Source of the DNA: Glycomyces paridis
GTDB lineage: Bacteria; Actinomycetota; Actinomycetes; Mycobacteriales; Micromonosporaceae
Length of the DNA stretch: 34,946 nucleotides
Assembly (NCBI RefSeq): GCF_004912155.1
Contig: NZ_STGX01000002.1
Location: forward strand, 1-34,946
Direction: 5' to 3'
How positions within the stretch are numbered: position 1 is the first letter of the stretch; the number at the start of each line of letters is the position of its first letter. Shown here piece by piece: positions 1 through 7,282 of this stretch. Under the pieces are notes generated by a model. It was not told where the DNA came from, did no database searches, and saw nothing but the letters and a program-made list of their open reading frames with translations. Made by a program: the position numbers and the translations under genes.

Positions 1-1
1 C

Positions 2-901
2 GCGGCCGGGAAGTTCTACTACTCGACCGACGGCGGCGCGAGCTTCACGGCCGCTTCCTATTCGGGCTTCCCGGCGACCGGGAACGTCCGGTTCGGGGCC
101 GTCCCGGGCAAGGCCGGGCACGTGTGGCTCGCCGGCGGGGCCGACGACGGCACCTACGGCATGTGGCGCTCCACGGACGGCGGCGCGACCTGGTCGGCCG
201 TGGCCGGCTTCGACGCGGCCGACACCGTGGGCTTCGGCGCCCCGGCCCCCGGCCAGTCCTACCCGGCGATCTACGCCAGCGCCTCCTACGACGGCGAGCG
301 CGGCATCTGGCGCTCGGTGGACCAGGGCGGTAGCTGGACGCGGATCAACGACGACGAGCACCAGTGGGGCTGGACCGGTTCGGCGATCACGGGCGACCCG
401 AACGTGTTCGGGCGCGTCTACATCGGCACGAACGGGCGGGGCGTGATCGTGGGCGAGTCGAGCGACTACGTGCCGACCGATCCGACGACCTCGCCGGACG
501 ATACCGGTTCGCCGACGGACGAGCCGACCACGGAGGAGCCGACCGAGGAGCCCACTGAGGAACCGACTGAAGAACCGACGACGGGCGGTCCGAGCGGGTC
601 GTGCACGGCGACGTGGGCGTCGTCGAACGCGTGGCCCGGGGGCTACCAGGGCGGTGTCGTGGTGACGAACGATTCGGGTTCGGCGGCGTCGGGCTGGTCG
701 GTGACGTGGACGTTCACCGGCGGTGAGCAGGTCGGGAGCCTGTGGGGCGGCCAGTGGTCGCAGAGCGGGGCGGTCGTGACGGTGACGAACGAGAGCTGGA
801 ACGGCTCGCTGGCGCCGGGTGCTTCGGCGACGGTGGGGTACACGGCGACGATGCCGGGTACGGCGCCGTCGCGGGTGACGCCGACGTGCACGCTGCGCTG
901 A
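2..901 (+). CDS. GH74 xyloglucanase with C-terminal CBM2, 3' end only
   Basis: This is the last 299 residues of a secreted endo-acting xyloglucan hydrolase; the gene enters from the left edge in frame 2. The visible beta-propeller part carries BNR/Asp-box-like repeats (YYSTDGGASF, WRSTDGGATW, WRSVDQGGSW) and ends in GDPNVFGRVYIGTNGRG, typical of the final blade of GH74 enzymes. A Thr/Pro/Glu linker with four TEEP repeats (about 155-200) leads to a CBM2 domain of about 100 residues. That domain has several Trp residues and one Cys near each end (GSCTATW, TPTCTLR), which probably form a disulfide. GH74 enzymes cleave the glucan backbone of xyloglucan, and CBM2 usually binds cellulose. The catalytic aspartates lie upstream of the window or cannot be assigned here. 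The neighbouring beta-helix genes suggest a plant cell-wall island. I am confident of the family; substrate specificity is inferred. Confidence 0.9.
   Translation, partial: AAGKFYYSTDGGASFTAASYSGFPATGNVRFGAVPGKAGHVWLAGGADDGTYGMWRSTDGGATWSAVAGFDAADTVGFGAPAPGQSYPAIYASASYDGERGIWRSVDQGGSWTRINDDEHQWGWTGSAITGDPNVFGRVYIGTNGRGVIVGESSDYVPTDPTTSPDDTGSPTDEPTTEEPTEEPTEEPTEEPTTGGPSGSCTATWASSNAWPGGYQGGVVVTNDSGSAASGWSVTWTFTGGEQVGSLWGGQWSQSGAVVTVTNESWNGSLAPGASATVGYTATMPGTAPSRVTPTCTLR
530..577 (+). repeat. Four 12-bp in-frame repeats encoding a TEEP linker
   Basis: Four consecutive 12-bp units of the form ACNGAGGARCCN encode Thr-Glu-Glu-Pro four times in the linker between the GH74 propeller and CBM2. The units differ only at synonymous positions, so they look selected or old rather than freshly amplified. 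Such acidic Pro/Thr linkers keep the catalytic and binding modules apart. Confidence 0.85.
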
Positions 902-912
902 GGTGACGCGGT

Positions 913-944
913 GCGGGGCCGGGGGCGGACGCCTCCGGCCCCGC
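913..944 (+). terminator. Hairpin after the GH74 gene
   Basis: A perfect 10-bp GC-rich stem (913-922 with 935-944, loop 12 nt) begins 12 bases after the stop codon. No U-tract follows, which is normal for actinobacterial terminators. It separates the xyloglucanase from the promoter at 979-1007. Confidence 0.65.
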
Positions 945-973
945 TTCGCGTCCGGGGCCGATTCGGTCCTGGC

Positions 974-1031
974 AGCGCTTTCCAAACGGCGGTTCGTCCG
1001 CTACGATCCAATTAAATCGATTCATTTCGAT
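974..1031 (+). promoter_or_regulatory. Promoter and operators of the RICIN beta-helix gene (copy 1 of a duplicated module)
   Basis: The -35 is TTTCCA (979-984) and the -10 is TACGAT (1002-1007), with 17 bp between them. The palindrome AGCGCT (974-979) overlaps the -35. A 16-bp inverted repeat, ATCGATTCATTTCGAT (1016-1031), sits at the expected transcription start. The same elements with the same 17-bp spacing occur at 2844-2900 before the paralogous gene. AGCGCT-centred sites are typical of LacI-family repressors of glycan utilisation, and the ATCGA...TCGAT site would suit a second regulator. The elements and spacing are seen directly; regulator identity is inferred. Confidence 0.75.
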
Positions 1032-1150
1032 GTCTCACTATATTGGAGCCCGGTTCCGCAGCCGCCGCCACGAGCGGCGGCCGGTCCCGCGCCGAAGCGG
1101 CGGACACCCTCCCCGGCCGCGATCGCAGCGGTCGTGCGCCCTGCGCCAAT
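1032..1150 (+). promoter_or_regulatory. GC-rich leader insert with hairpin
   Basis: Relative to the paralogue's short leader, this leader has about 120 extra GC-rich bases between the ATCGA repeat and the shared AATCGTTTCAT element (1153-1163, also at 2911-2921). It contains an 8-bp stem (1061-1068 with 1074-1081, loop of 5). It may be a transcript-structure element or simply an insertion. No convincing gene lies in it. Confidence 0.45.
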
Positions 1151-1188
1151 TTAATCGTTTCATCGCATCGATCCGAAAGCAGCACGCC

Positions 1189-2754
1189 ATGACCAGAGTT
1201 CTCCGAAGACGACTCGCCGTCCTCCTCACGGCCCTCACCGCGGCGCTCACCGCCGCCGCCATCGCGTTCTTCGCGGTCCCCCAGGCGGGCGCGGTCGAGA
1301 CCGGCACCTGGTACAAGATCGTCAGCCGCCACTCCGGCCTCGCCCTCGACGTCCTCGACCTCTCCACCGAACCCGGCGCCGAACTCATCCAGTGGAACGA
1401 CACCGGCGCCGCCAACCAGCAGTTCCGCTTCATCGACGCCGGCGGCGGCTACTACCGCATCCAGGCGCGCCACTCCAACCTCGTGCTCGAAACCTATGAG
1501 TGGAACGCCGAGAACGGCGCCACCATCGCGCAGTGGACCGACCTCAACGGCACCAACCAGCAGTGGCGGGTCACCGAGTCCGGCGGGTACGCGACCTTCG
1601 TGAACCGCTTCTCCGGCAAGGCCCTCGACGTGTGGGAGTGGTCCACCACCGCGGGCACCCGCATCTCCCAGTACGACGCCACCGGCGGCGTCAACCAGCA
1701 GTTCCGGCTGGTCGAAGTGGGCGGCGGCACCGACCCCGGCACCGGCGACTGCGGCTCGGGCACCCCGGACGCCAAGGTCACCGGCTCCAGCGGCAACTAC
1801 ACCGCCACCAGGGGGTCGAGCACCGTCTACTCCGGCGGGGACTACCGCGCCGCGGTCCAGGCCGCCGTCGACGCGATCGGCAGCGGCCAGCGCGTCTCGG
1901 TGATGGCCTCCGGTTCGATCGGGGCGAACACCATCTCGATCGGCTCGGGCAAGACCTTCGAGGGCTGCGGCACCATCGACATAGGCTGGCGCAGCGGCCG
2001 GGGCGCGATCGAGTCGCTGAACACGTCGAACGTGTCGATCCCGCACCTGAAGCTGACCGGTTCGGCGTACTTCGCGATGCGCTTCTACGGCAACAGCAAC
2101 CTGCACCTGGGCGACATCGACATGGACCTCTCCGGCGGGATGGGCATCCGCTTCGAGCGCGACCAGCCCGGCAGCACCAACGTGACGATGGACGACGTCT
2201 ACGTCGAGGGCGCGGCGAGCCACGCGGTCGAGACGTGGAACATCAACGGGCTCGACGTCGGCCGGGTCACCGCCCGCAACGTCGGCGAGTCGGGGCTGCT
2301 CATCCAGAACACGACGAACGCCGACATCGGCGTGGTCGACGGCGACAACGTGGGCGCCGGGACCGGGTACGCGACGTTCCGGATGGCGAACCAGAACGGG
2401 CGGCTGTCGAACGGCTCGTACTCGACGAACGTGTACGTGGACACGGTCATCTCGCGCGGCGGGGGCCGGGGCGTCTTCTGCGTCTCGGAGTCGGGCGGGG
2501 TGAACATCCGCAATGTGGATCTGGCGAGCAACGGCAACAACGCGATCCTCATCGAGAACTGCTACAACGTCACGATCCAGGGCGGGACGGTCAACGGCGG
2601 CGGGGAGGTGCGCATCGCGGCGCGCACCGAGTTCGCCAACACGCGCGACACGAACATCACGCTGACGGTGAACAACACGTCGGTGCGCGAGTCGCCGTGC
2701 GCGGACAACTCCACGTGGAGGATCTCGGGCAACGCGTCGGTGAACGTCTGCTGA
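1189..2754 (+). CDS. Secreted RICIN-domain, right-handed beta-helix protein
   Basis: The product has 521 residues. The ATG at 1189 was chosen because it gives a clean signal peptide (RRR at 6-8, hydrophobic stretch 10-30, likely cleavage after QAGA near 35). Residues 38-175 are a ricin-B-like lectin (CBM13-like) with three repeats ending NQQFRF, NQQWRV and NQQFRL. A short Gly/Thr linker follows, then a right-handed parallel beta-helix (about 186-521) with regular Asn/Gly-rich rungs, Cys pairs and a Cys-terminal end. Similar Streptomyces proteins are usually annotated as beta-helix or pectate-lyase-like; I cannot identify a known lyase catalytic triad. The likely role is binding and perhaps cleaving plant or microbial polysaccharide outside the cell. 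The helix half is a clear paralogue of the next gene. No good Shine-Dalgarno is visible directly before the ATG. Confidence 0.85.
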   Translation: MTRVLRRRLAVLLTALTAALTAAAIAFFAVPQAGAVETGTWYKIVSRHSGLALDVLDLSTEPGAELIQWNDTGAANQQFRFIDAGGGYYRIQARHSNLVLETYEWNAENGATIAQWTDLNGTNQQWRVTESGGYATFVNRFSGKALDVWEWSTTAGTRISQYDATGGVNQQFRLVEVGGGTDPGTGDCGSGTPDAKVTGSSGNYTATRGSSTVYSGGDYRAAVQAAVDAIGSGQRVSVMASGSIGANTISIGSGKTFEGCGTIDIGWRSGRGAIESLNTSNVSIPHLKLTGSAYFAMRFYGNSNLHLGDIDMDLSGGMGIRFERDQPGSTNVTMDDVYVEGAASHAVETWNINGLDVGRVTARNVGESGLLIQNTTNADIGVVDGDNVGAGTGYATFRMANQNGRLSNGSYSTNVYVDTVISRGGGRGVFCVSESGGVNIRNVDLASNGNNAILIENCYNVTIQGGTVNGGGEVRIAARTEFANTRDTNITLTVNNTSVRESPCADNSTWRISGNASVNVC

Positions 2755-2759
2755 GCCGG

Positions 2760-2793
2760 CCCGGCGGGGACCGGTGCGCCGGTCCCCGCCGGG
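2760..2793 (+). terminator. Strong hairpin after the RICIN beta-helix gene
   Basis: A perfect 15-bp stem (2760-2774 with 2779-2793) with loop TGCG starts six bases after the stop codon. It insulates this gene from the paralogue, whose own promoter starts near 2844. Confidence 0.85.
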
Positions 2794-2843
2794 TCACGCC
2801 ACTTGCGCGGCTCGGCGGGAAAAATCATGATTTGTCCTGGCGC

Positions 2844-2900
2844 AGCGCTTTCCAAACGGCGGGGCGTCGTCTACGATCCATTACATCGAAACTCTTCGAT
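2844..2900 (+). promoter_or_regulatory. Promoter and operators of the second beta-helix gene (copy 2 of the module)
   Basis: AGCGCT (2844-2849) overlaps the -35 TTTCCA (2849-2854). A 17-bp spacer leads to the -10 TACGAT (2872-2877). The perfect 16-bp inverted repeat ATCGAAACTCTTCGAT (2885-2900, arms of 6) follows 7 bases later. The stretch GCAGCGCTTTCCAAACGG is identical to that before the upstream paralogue. The CGAAAC...TTCG core resembles operators described for Streptomyces xylanase genes (recalled, not checked). Co-regulation of the two beta-helix genes is the natural reading. Confidence 0.75.
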
Positions 2901-2934
2901 ATTTAACTTGAATCGTTTCATACCTAGGAGCGAC

Positions 2935-4068
2935 ATGACCCTCACACCCAGGAGACGCATCCGCCTCGCGATCGCGACGGCGGCGGCGCTCGTCGCCGGC
3001 ACCATCGCGGCCGTCACCCTCCCGAACGCCGGCGCCGAGAACGCCGCGGTCGCCCAGGCCGCCTGCGGCTCCGGCTCGCCGCACGCGACCGTCACCGGCT
3101 CCAGCGGCGCCTACACCACGAAGGAGGGCAGCACCACCGTCTACTCCGGATCGGACTACCGCGCCGCCGTCCAGGCCGGCGTCGACACCATCTCCAGCGG
3201 CCAGCGCGTCGCCGTCATGGCCTCGGGCTCGATCGGCGCGAACACCATCACCATCGGCAGCGGCAAGACCTTCGAGGGCTGCGGCACCATCAACGTGGGC
3301 AACCGGTCCGGGCGCGGCGCCATCGAGGCGATCAACACCACGAACGTCTACATCCCCTACCTGAAGATGACCGGCAACCCCTACTTCGGCCTGCGCTTCT
3401 CGGGGACCACCGGGCTGCGCCTGGGCGACATCGACCTGACGCTCTCGGGCGGCCTGGGCATCCGCTTCGACCGCGACGCGGCCTGGAACTACGAGGTGCG
3501 GATGGACGACATCTACGTCTCGGGCGCCGGCAGCCACGCCGTGGAGACGTGGAACATCGACGGGCTCGACGTGTACAAGGTCGTCGCCCGGGACGTGGGC
3601 GAGTCGGGGCTGCTCATCCAGAACTCGCGCAACGTCTGGGTGGGCCTGGTCGACGGCAGCAACGTCGGCGCGGGGACCGGTTACGCCACCTTGCGCTTCG
3701 CCAACAACAACGGGCAGTTGGCGAACGGTTCGTACAACACGAACGTGTGGGTCGACAAGGTGGTCTCGCGGGGCGGGGGCCGGGGCGTCTTCTGCGTCTC
3801 GCAGTCCGGGGGTGCGGTCATCCGCAGCGTGGACCTGGCGAGCAACGGCAACAACGCGATCCTCATCGAGAACTGCTACAACCTCTCGATCGAGTCGGGC
3901 ACGGTCAACGGCGGGGGCGAGGTGCGGGTCGCGGCCCGGTCGGAGTTCCCGAACACGCGGGACGTGTGGATCACGTTGACGGTGAACAACACCTCGGTGC
4001 GGGAGTCGCCGTGCGGGGACAACGTGAACTGGTACCTCAGCGGCAACGGTTCGCGGAACGTGTGCTGA
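2935..4068 (+). CDS. Secreted right-handed beta-helix protein (paralogue without lectin domain)
   Basis: The product has 377 residues. The ATG at 2935 follows AGGAG (2926-2930) at 4-base spacing and starts a signal peptide (PRRRIRLAIATAAALVAG, likely cleavage after NAGA near 32-36). The mature part is almost entirely a right-handed parallel beta-helix matching the C-terminal two thirds of the preceding gene nearly rung for rung. Shared segments include GKTFEGCGTI, HAVETWNI, VGESGLLIQN, GRGVFCVS, NGNNAILIENCYN and VRESPC. The conserved Asp, Glu, Arg and Cys residues in these segments are candidates for an active site or binding groove. It is probably a secreted polysaccharide-active enzyme of the pectate-lyase-like superfamily; the exact activity is not known to me. 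A strong terminator follows. Confidence 0.85.
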   Translation: MTLTPRRRIRLAIATAAALVAGTIAAVTLPNAGAENAAVAQAACGSGSPHATVTGSSGAYTTKEGSTTVYSGSDYRAAVQAGVDTISSGQRVAVMASGSIGANTITIGSGKTFEGCGTINVGNRSGRGAIEAINTTNVYIPYLKMTGNPYFGLRFSGTTGLRLGDIDLTLSGGLGIRFDRDAAWNYEVRMDDIYVSGAGSHAVETWNIDGLDVYKVVARDVGESGLLIQNSRNVWVGLVDGSNVGAGTGYATLRFANNNGQLANGSYNTNVWVDKVVSRGGGRGVFCVSQSGGAVIRSVDLASNGNNAILIENCYNLSIESGTVNGGGEVRVAARSEFPNTRDVWITLTVNNTSVRESPCGDNVNWYLSGNGSRNVC

Positions 4069-4080
4069 CCGGGGCGTGAG

Positions 4081-4112
4081 CGAAGGGCCGGAGCGTTCGC
4101 TCCGGCCCTTCG
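4081..4112. terminator. Bidirectional terminator between beta-helix and glk genes
   Basis: A perfect 15-bp inverted repeat (4081-4095 with 4098-4112) lies between the convergent stop codons at 4068 (+) and 4125 (-), so it can serve both genes. Confidence 0.85.
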
Positions 4113-4124
4113 GTTCGTTCGCGT

Positions 4125-5084
4125 CTAGGGGACGATCTCGCGGTGGCGGGCGAGGTCGGCCGCGCCGATGACGCCGGCCTTGGAGCCGAGTTCGGCGGCG
4201 CGGACCTCGGCGACGGGGACCTCGGCGCGGTTGGCGAGGGCCTCCTTGTAGTGCCTGCGGATGGGGTCGAGGAGGAGGTCGCCGGCGTCGACGACGCCGC
4301 CGGCGAAGAGGATGACGCCGGGGTCGATGAGGTTGACCATGTCGGCGGCGGAGTTGCCGAGGTAGAAGCCGATGGTGTCGAAGGCGTCGAGGGCGACCTG
4401 GTCGCCCTGGCGGGCGGCCTCGGTGACCTGGCGGCCGGAGATCGCTTCGGGGTCGCCGCCGGCGAGCTTGAGGAGGACGCCGGCGCGCTCGGGGTGGTCC
4501 TTGGCGCCGTCGCGGGCGGCCTGGGTGAGGGCGCGGCCGGAGGCGTACTGCTCCAGGCAGCCGGTGCGGCCGCAGCCGCATTCGCGGCCGCCGGGCATGA
4601 CCGAGCGGATGTGGCCGATCTCGGCGGCGACGCCGTGGGTGCCGCGCAGGAGGTTGTCCTTGACGACGATGCCGCCGCCGACGCCGGTGCCGATCGTGTA
4701 GAGCACCGAGGAGCGGTGCTGCTTGGCGGCGCCGAAGCGGTGCTCGCCCCAGATGGCGACGTTGGCGTCGTTCTCGACGACGACGGGGAGGTCGATGACC
4801 GCGGCGACTTTGTCGCGCAGCGGCTCGTCCTTCCAGGACAGGTTGGGGGCCAGCATGACCGTGGAGCGGTCCGAGGAGATCCATCCGGCGGCGCCGATGC
4901 CGACGGCCTCGATCTCGTGGCCCTCGCGCAGCTCTTCGACGACTTCCTTGACCGCCTGGATGACGCCGGCCGTGTCGTCCGCGGGGGTGGGGCGCCGGGT
5001 GGTGGCGAGGACGTTCCCGCTCTCGTCGACGAGCCCGCCGCCGACCTTGGTGCCCCCGATGTCGACTCCGATAGTCAGACTCAC
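4125..5084 (-). CDS. glk: ROK-family glucokinase
   Basis: The product has 319 residues. It phosphorylates glucose (with ATP, or possibly polyphosphate) to glucose 6-phosphate in the cytoplasm. The start is the GTG at 5084, preceded by GGAGGG with a 6-base gap; an open frame extends further upstream but lacks family similarity. Visible motifs are the phosphate-binding GVDIGGTK (6-13), VVENDANVA with catalytic Asp105, EIGH (155-158), and the ROK zinc signature ECGCGRTGCLEQ with Cys169, Cys171 and Cys176. In Streptomyces the equivalent enzyme also takes part in carbon catabolite repression (family knowledge). It is convergent with the glycan-degradation genes and divergent from fadD. No ROK-type DNA-binding N-terminus is present, so it is a kinase and not a NagC/XylR-type repressor. 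Confidence 0.92.
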   Translation of the reverse strand: MSLTIGVDIGGTKVGGGLVDESGNVLATTRRPTPADDTAGVIQAVKEVVEELREGHEIEAVGIGAAGWISSDRSTVMLAPNLSWKDEPLRDKVAAVIDLPVVVENDANVAIWGEHRFGAAKQHRSSVLYTIGTGVGGGIVVKDNLLRGTHGVAAEIGHIRSVMPGGRECGCGRTGCLEQYASGRALTQAARDGAKDHPERAGVLLKLAGGDPEAISGRQVTEAARQGDQVALDAFDTIGFYLGNSAADMVNLIDPGVILFAGGVVDAGDLLLDPIRRHYKEALANRAEVPVAEVRAAELGSKAGVIGAADLARHREIVP

Positions 5085-5458
5085 TGCTGTCCCTCCAGCG
5101 GTTTCACGGTATTGAGGCGTGGCTGCCACGCGACGCTGCGGGCCACCGACAGACTTTACGGCACGATTAATTCCCGAGGAAATCGGCTGTTCCATCCCTC
5201 TTGGCGAAGGTATCACCGCGGGCGCGGACGCGGCCCTGCTCGCACGGCGGGCGAAGGGTCCGGAATGGGCGGCGGGCTGCGGCGGCCCATCGCCACAAGG
5301 GGCTTCTCTCGGCTACGCTGCCAGTAGCATCATGGTCCGCCTCACAGTCCCTGCTTTCCGTGGAAGTCGCCCTCTTCCCCCGGAAGTTGACCCGCCGGTA
5401 ACATGAATGTGAGCCACTTTACAAAGCCGTGAACATGGCGTCCCGAAGGAGCTTTCCA
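5085..5458. promoter_or_regulatory. 374-bp divergent region between glk and fadD
   Basis: No gene was seen here. The region holds a GCGTGG-CTG-CCACGC repeat (5117-5131) just upstream of glk. Two GGAAG-type inverted repeats sit near fadD: CTTTCCGTGGAAG (5354-5366) and CTTCCCCCGGAAG (5374-5386). The latter pair could be an operator for a fatty-acid regulator. I found no -35/-10 pair with good spacing. Confidence 0.4.
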
Positions 5459-7267
5459 ATGCGCGAGTTCGCCGTCCCCCCCGTGGTGACTGTGCCCGAC
5501 GACGACAACACCCTCACCGCGCTGTGGGACGCGGCCGAGCACCACCCCGACTCCGTCCTCTTCCTGCGCAGCCGCGACGACGGCGCCACCTGGGAGGACG
5601 TCGCCGCCACCGCGTTCCGCGACCAGGTCACGGCCGCCGCCAAGGGCCTGGCCGCCGCCGGCGTGCAGCCGGGCGACCGCGTCGCCCTCATGTCCTCCAC
5701 CCGCTACGAGTGGACCCTCCTCGACTACGCGATCTGGGCCGCCGGCGCCGTCACCGTCACCATCTACGAGACCTCCTCGACCGAGCAGGCCAGGTGGATC
5801 CTCGAGGACTCCGGCGCGGTCGCCGCGATCGCCGAGACCCCCGAGATGGCCGCCATGATCGAAGGCCTGGGCAGCGCCGTCAAGAACGTGTGGACCATCG
5901 ACGAGGGCGGCGTTGAGGCCCTCGGCGCGCTCGGCGAAGGCGCCGACGTCGACATCGAGGAGCGCCGCACCGCCCGCAAGGCCGCCGACCTGGCGACCAT
6001 CGTCTACACCTCCGGCACCACCGGGCGCCCCAAGGGCTGCATGCTCACCCACCACAACCTGCTCGCCGACATCCGCAACGTCATCCCCGAAGTGCCGAAC
6101 GTGCTCTACGAAGGCGCCCGGATGCTCATGTTCCTGCCCCTCGCGCACGTCCTCGCCCGCATCCTCCAGGTCGCCGGCATCGAATCGCGCACCACCCTGG
6201 CCCACGCCAAGAGCACCCGGCTCACCGCGGTCATGCCCGTCGTCAAGCCCACCACCCTCCTGGCCATCCCCCGCGTCTTCGAGAAGGTGTACGCCGGCGC
6301 CTACCAGAAGGCCGTCGACGGCGGCAAGGGCGCGATCTTCGAGAAGGCGACGGCCACCGCCAAGGCCTACAGCCGCGCCCTCGACAAGCCCGGCGGGCCC
6401 GGCCTGGGCCTCAAACTCCGCCACAAGCTCTTCGACCTCCTCGTCTACGGCAAGATCCGGGCCGCCGTCGGCGGCGAGTGCACCACCGCCGTCTCCGGCG
6501 GTGCCGCCCTCGGCCCCGAACTGGGCCACTTCTTCCGCGGCGTGGGCATCACCATCTTCGAGGGCTACGGCCTCACCGAGACCTCCCCGGTCCTGTCGCT
6601 CAACATCCCCACCGCCATCAAGGTCGGCTCCATCGGCCGCCCCACCCCCGGCACCGCCCTGCGCGTCGCCGACGACGGCGAACTGGAGGCCAAGGGCCCC
6701 CAGGTCTTCCCCGGGTACTGGAACAACGACGCCGCCACCGCCGAAGTCCTCGACGCGGACGGCTGGTTCAAGACCGGCGACATCGCCGTCATCGACGACG
6801 ACGGCTACGTGACCATCACCGGCCGCAAGAAGGACATCATCGTCACCGCCGGCGGCAAGAACGTCGCCCCCGGCCCGATGGAGAAGATCCTCGACGCCCA
6901 CCCGCTCATCGCCTTCGCCATCGTCGTCGGCGAGGCCCGCCCCTACATCGGGGCGCTCATCTCCGTCGACGGCGACATGCTCCCCGACTGGCTCACCCGC
7001 CACGGCAAGGACCCCGCCACCGCCATCGCCGACCTCACCGGCGACGCCGACCTCCTCGCCGAACTCCAGGCGAAGGTTGACGAGGCCAACGCGACCGTCT
7101 CCCGAGCCGAGCAGATCAAGCGATTCCGGGTGATTCCTGTCGAACTGTCCGAGGACGCCGGGGAAATCACTCCGTCAGTCAAGGTCAAAAGGCACGTCGT
7201 CGTGGAAAAATACTCAAGTGAGGTCAACGCGCTCTACGACGAGGCGCGCAGCGACACCAAGAGCTGA
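5459..7267 (+). CDS. fadD: Long-chain fatty acyl-CoA synthetase (FadD15-like)
   Basis: The product has 602 residues and activates long-chain fatty acids to acyl-CoA through an acyl-adenylate in the cytoplasm. The start is the ATG at 5459, with AAGGAG (5446-5451) at 7-base spacing; the in-frame GTG at 5429 has no ribosome-binding site. AMP-binding signatures are YTSGTTGRPKGCMLTH (from residue 183), GYGLTETSP (from 369), WFKTGDIAVIDDDGY with Asp441, and the C-terminal GRKKDIIVTAGGKNVAP hinge. Length and the long insertion match the bacterial FACL/FadD15 type. The sensor kinase starts 15 bases downstream with no terminator between, so the two probably share a transcript. Codon third positions are very strongly C-biased here. 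Confidence 0.93.
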   Translation: MREFAVPPVVTVPDDDNTLTALWDAAEHHPDSVLFLRSRDDGATWEDVAATAFRDQVTAAAKGLAAAGVQPGDRVALMSSTRYEWTLLDYAIWAAGAVTVTIYETSSTEQARWILEDSGAVAAIAETPEMAAMIEGLGSAVKNVWTIDEGGVEALGALGEGADVDIEERRTARKAADLATIVYTSGTTGRPKGCMLTHHNLLADIRNVIPEVPNVLYEGARMLMFLPLAHVLARILQVAGIESRTTLAHAKSTRLTAVMPVVKPTTLLAIPRVFEKVYAGAYQKAVDGGKGAIFEKATATAKAYSRALDKPGGPGLGLKLRHKLFDLLVYGKIRAAVGGECTTAVSGGAALGPELGHFFRGVGITIFEGYGLTETSPVLSLNIPTAIKVGSIGRPTPGTALRVADDGELEAKGPQVFPGYWNNDAATAEVLDADGWFKTGDIAVIDDDGYVTITGRKKDIIVTAGGKNVAPGPMEKILDAHPLIAFAIVVGEARPYIGALISVDGDMLPDWLTRHGKDPATAIADLTGDADLLAELQAKVDEANATVSRAEQIKRFRVIPVELSEDAGEITPSVKVKRHVVVEKYSSEVNALYDEARSDTKS

Positions 7268-7282
7268 CAGCGAGGGGGCCCT

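Noticed and set aside
2881-4884. 667-codon minus-strand frame covering the second beta-helix gene and part of glk
   Set aside because: Arg/Pro/His-rich shadow with no conserved domain; the overlapping genes are well supported.
5085-5216. N-terminal extension of glk by 44 residues
   Set aside because: GTG at 5084 has a good ribosome-binding site and starts directly at the family's conserved N-terminus.
5342-7003. 553-codon minus-strand frame opposite fadD
   Set aside because: Low-complexity Gly/Asp/Val/Ala composition; a shadow of the fadD frame.
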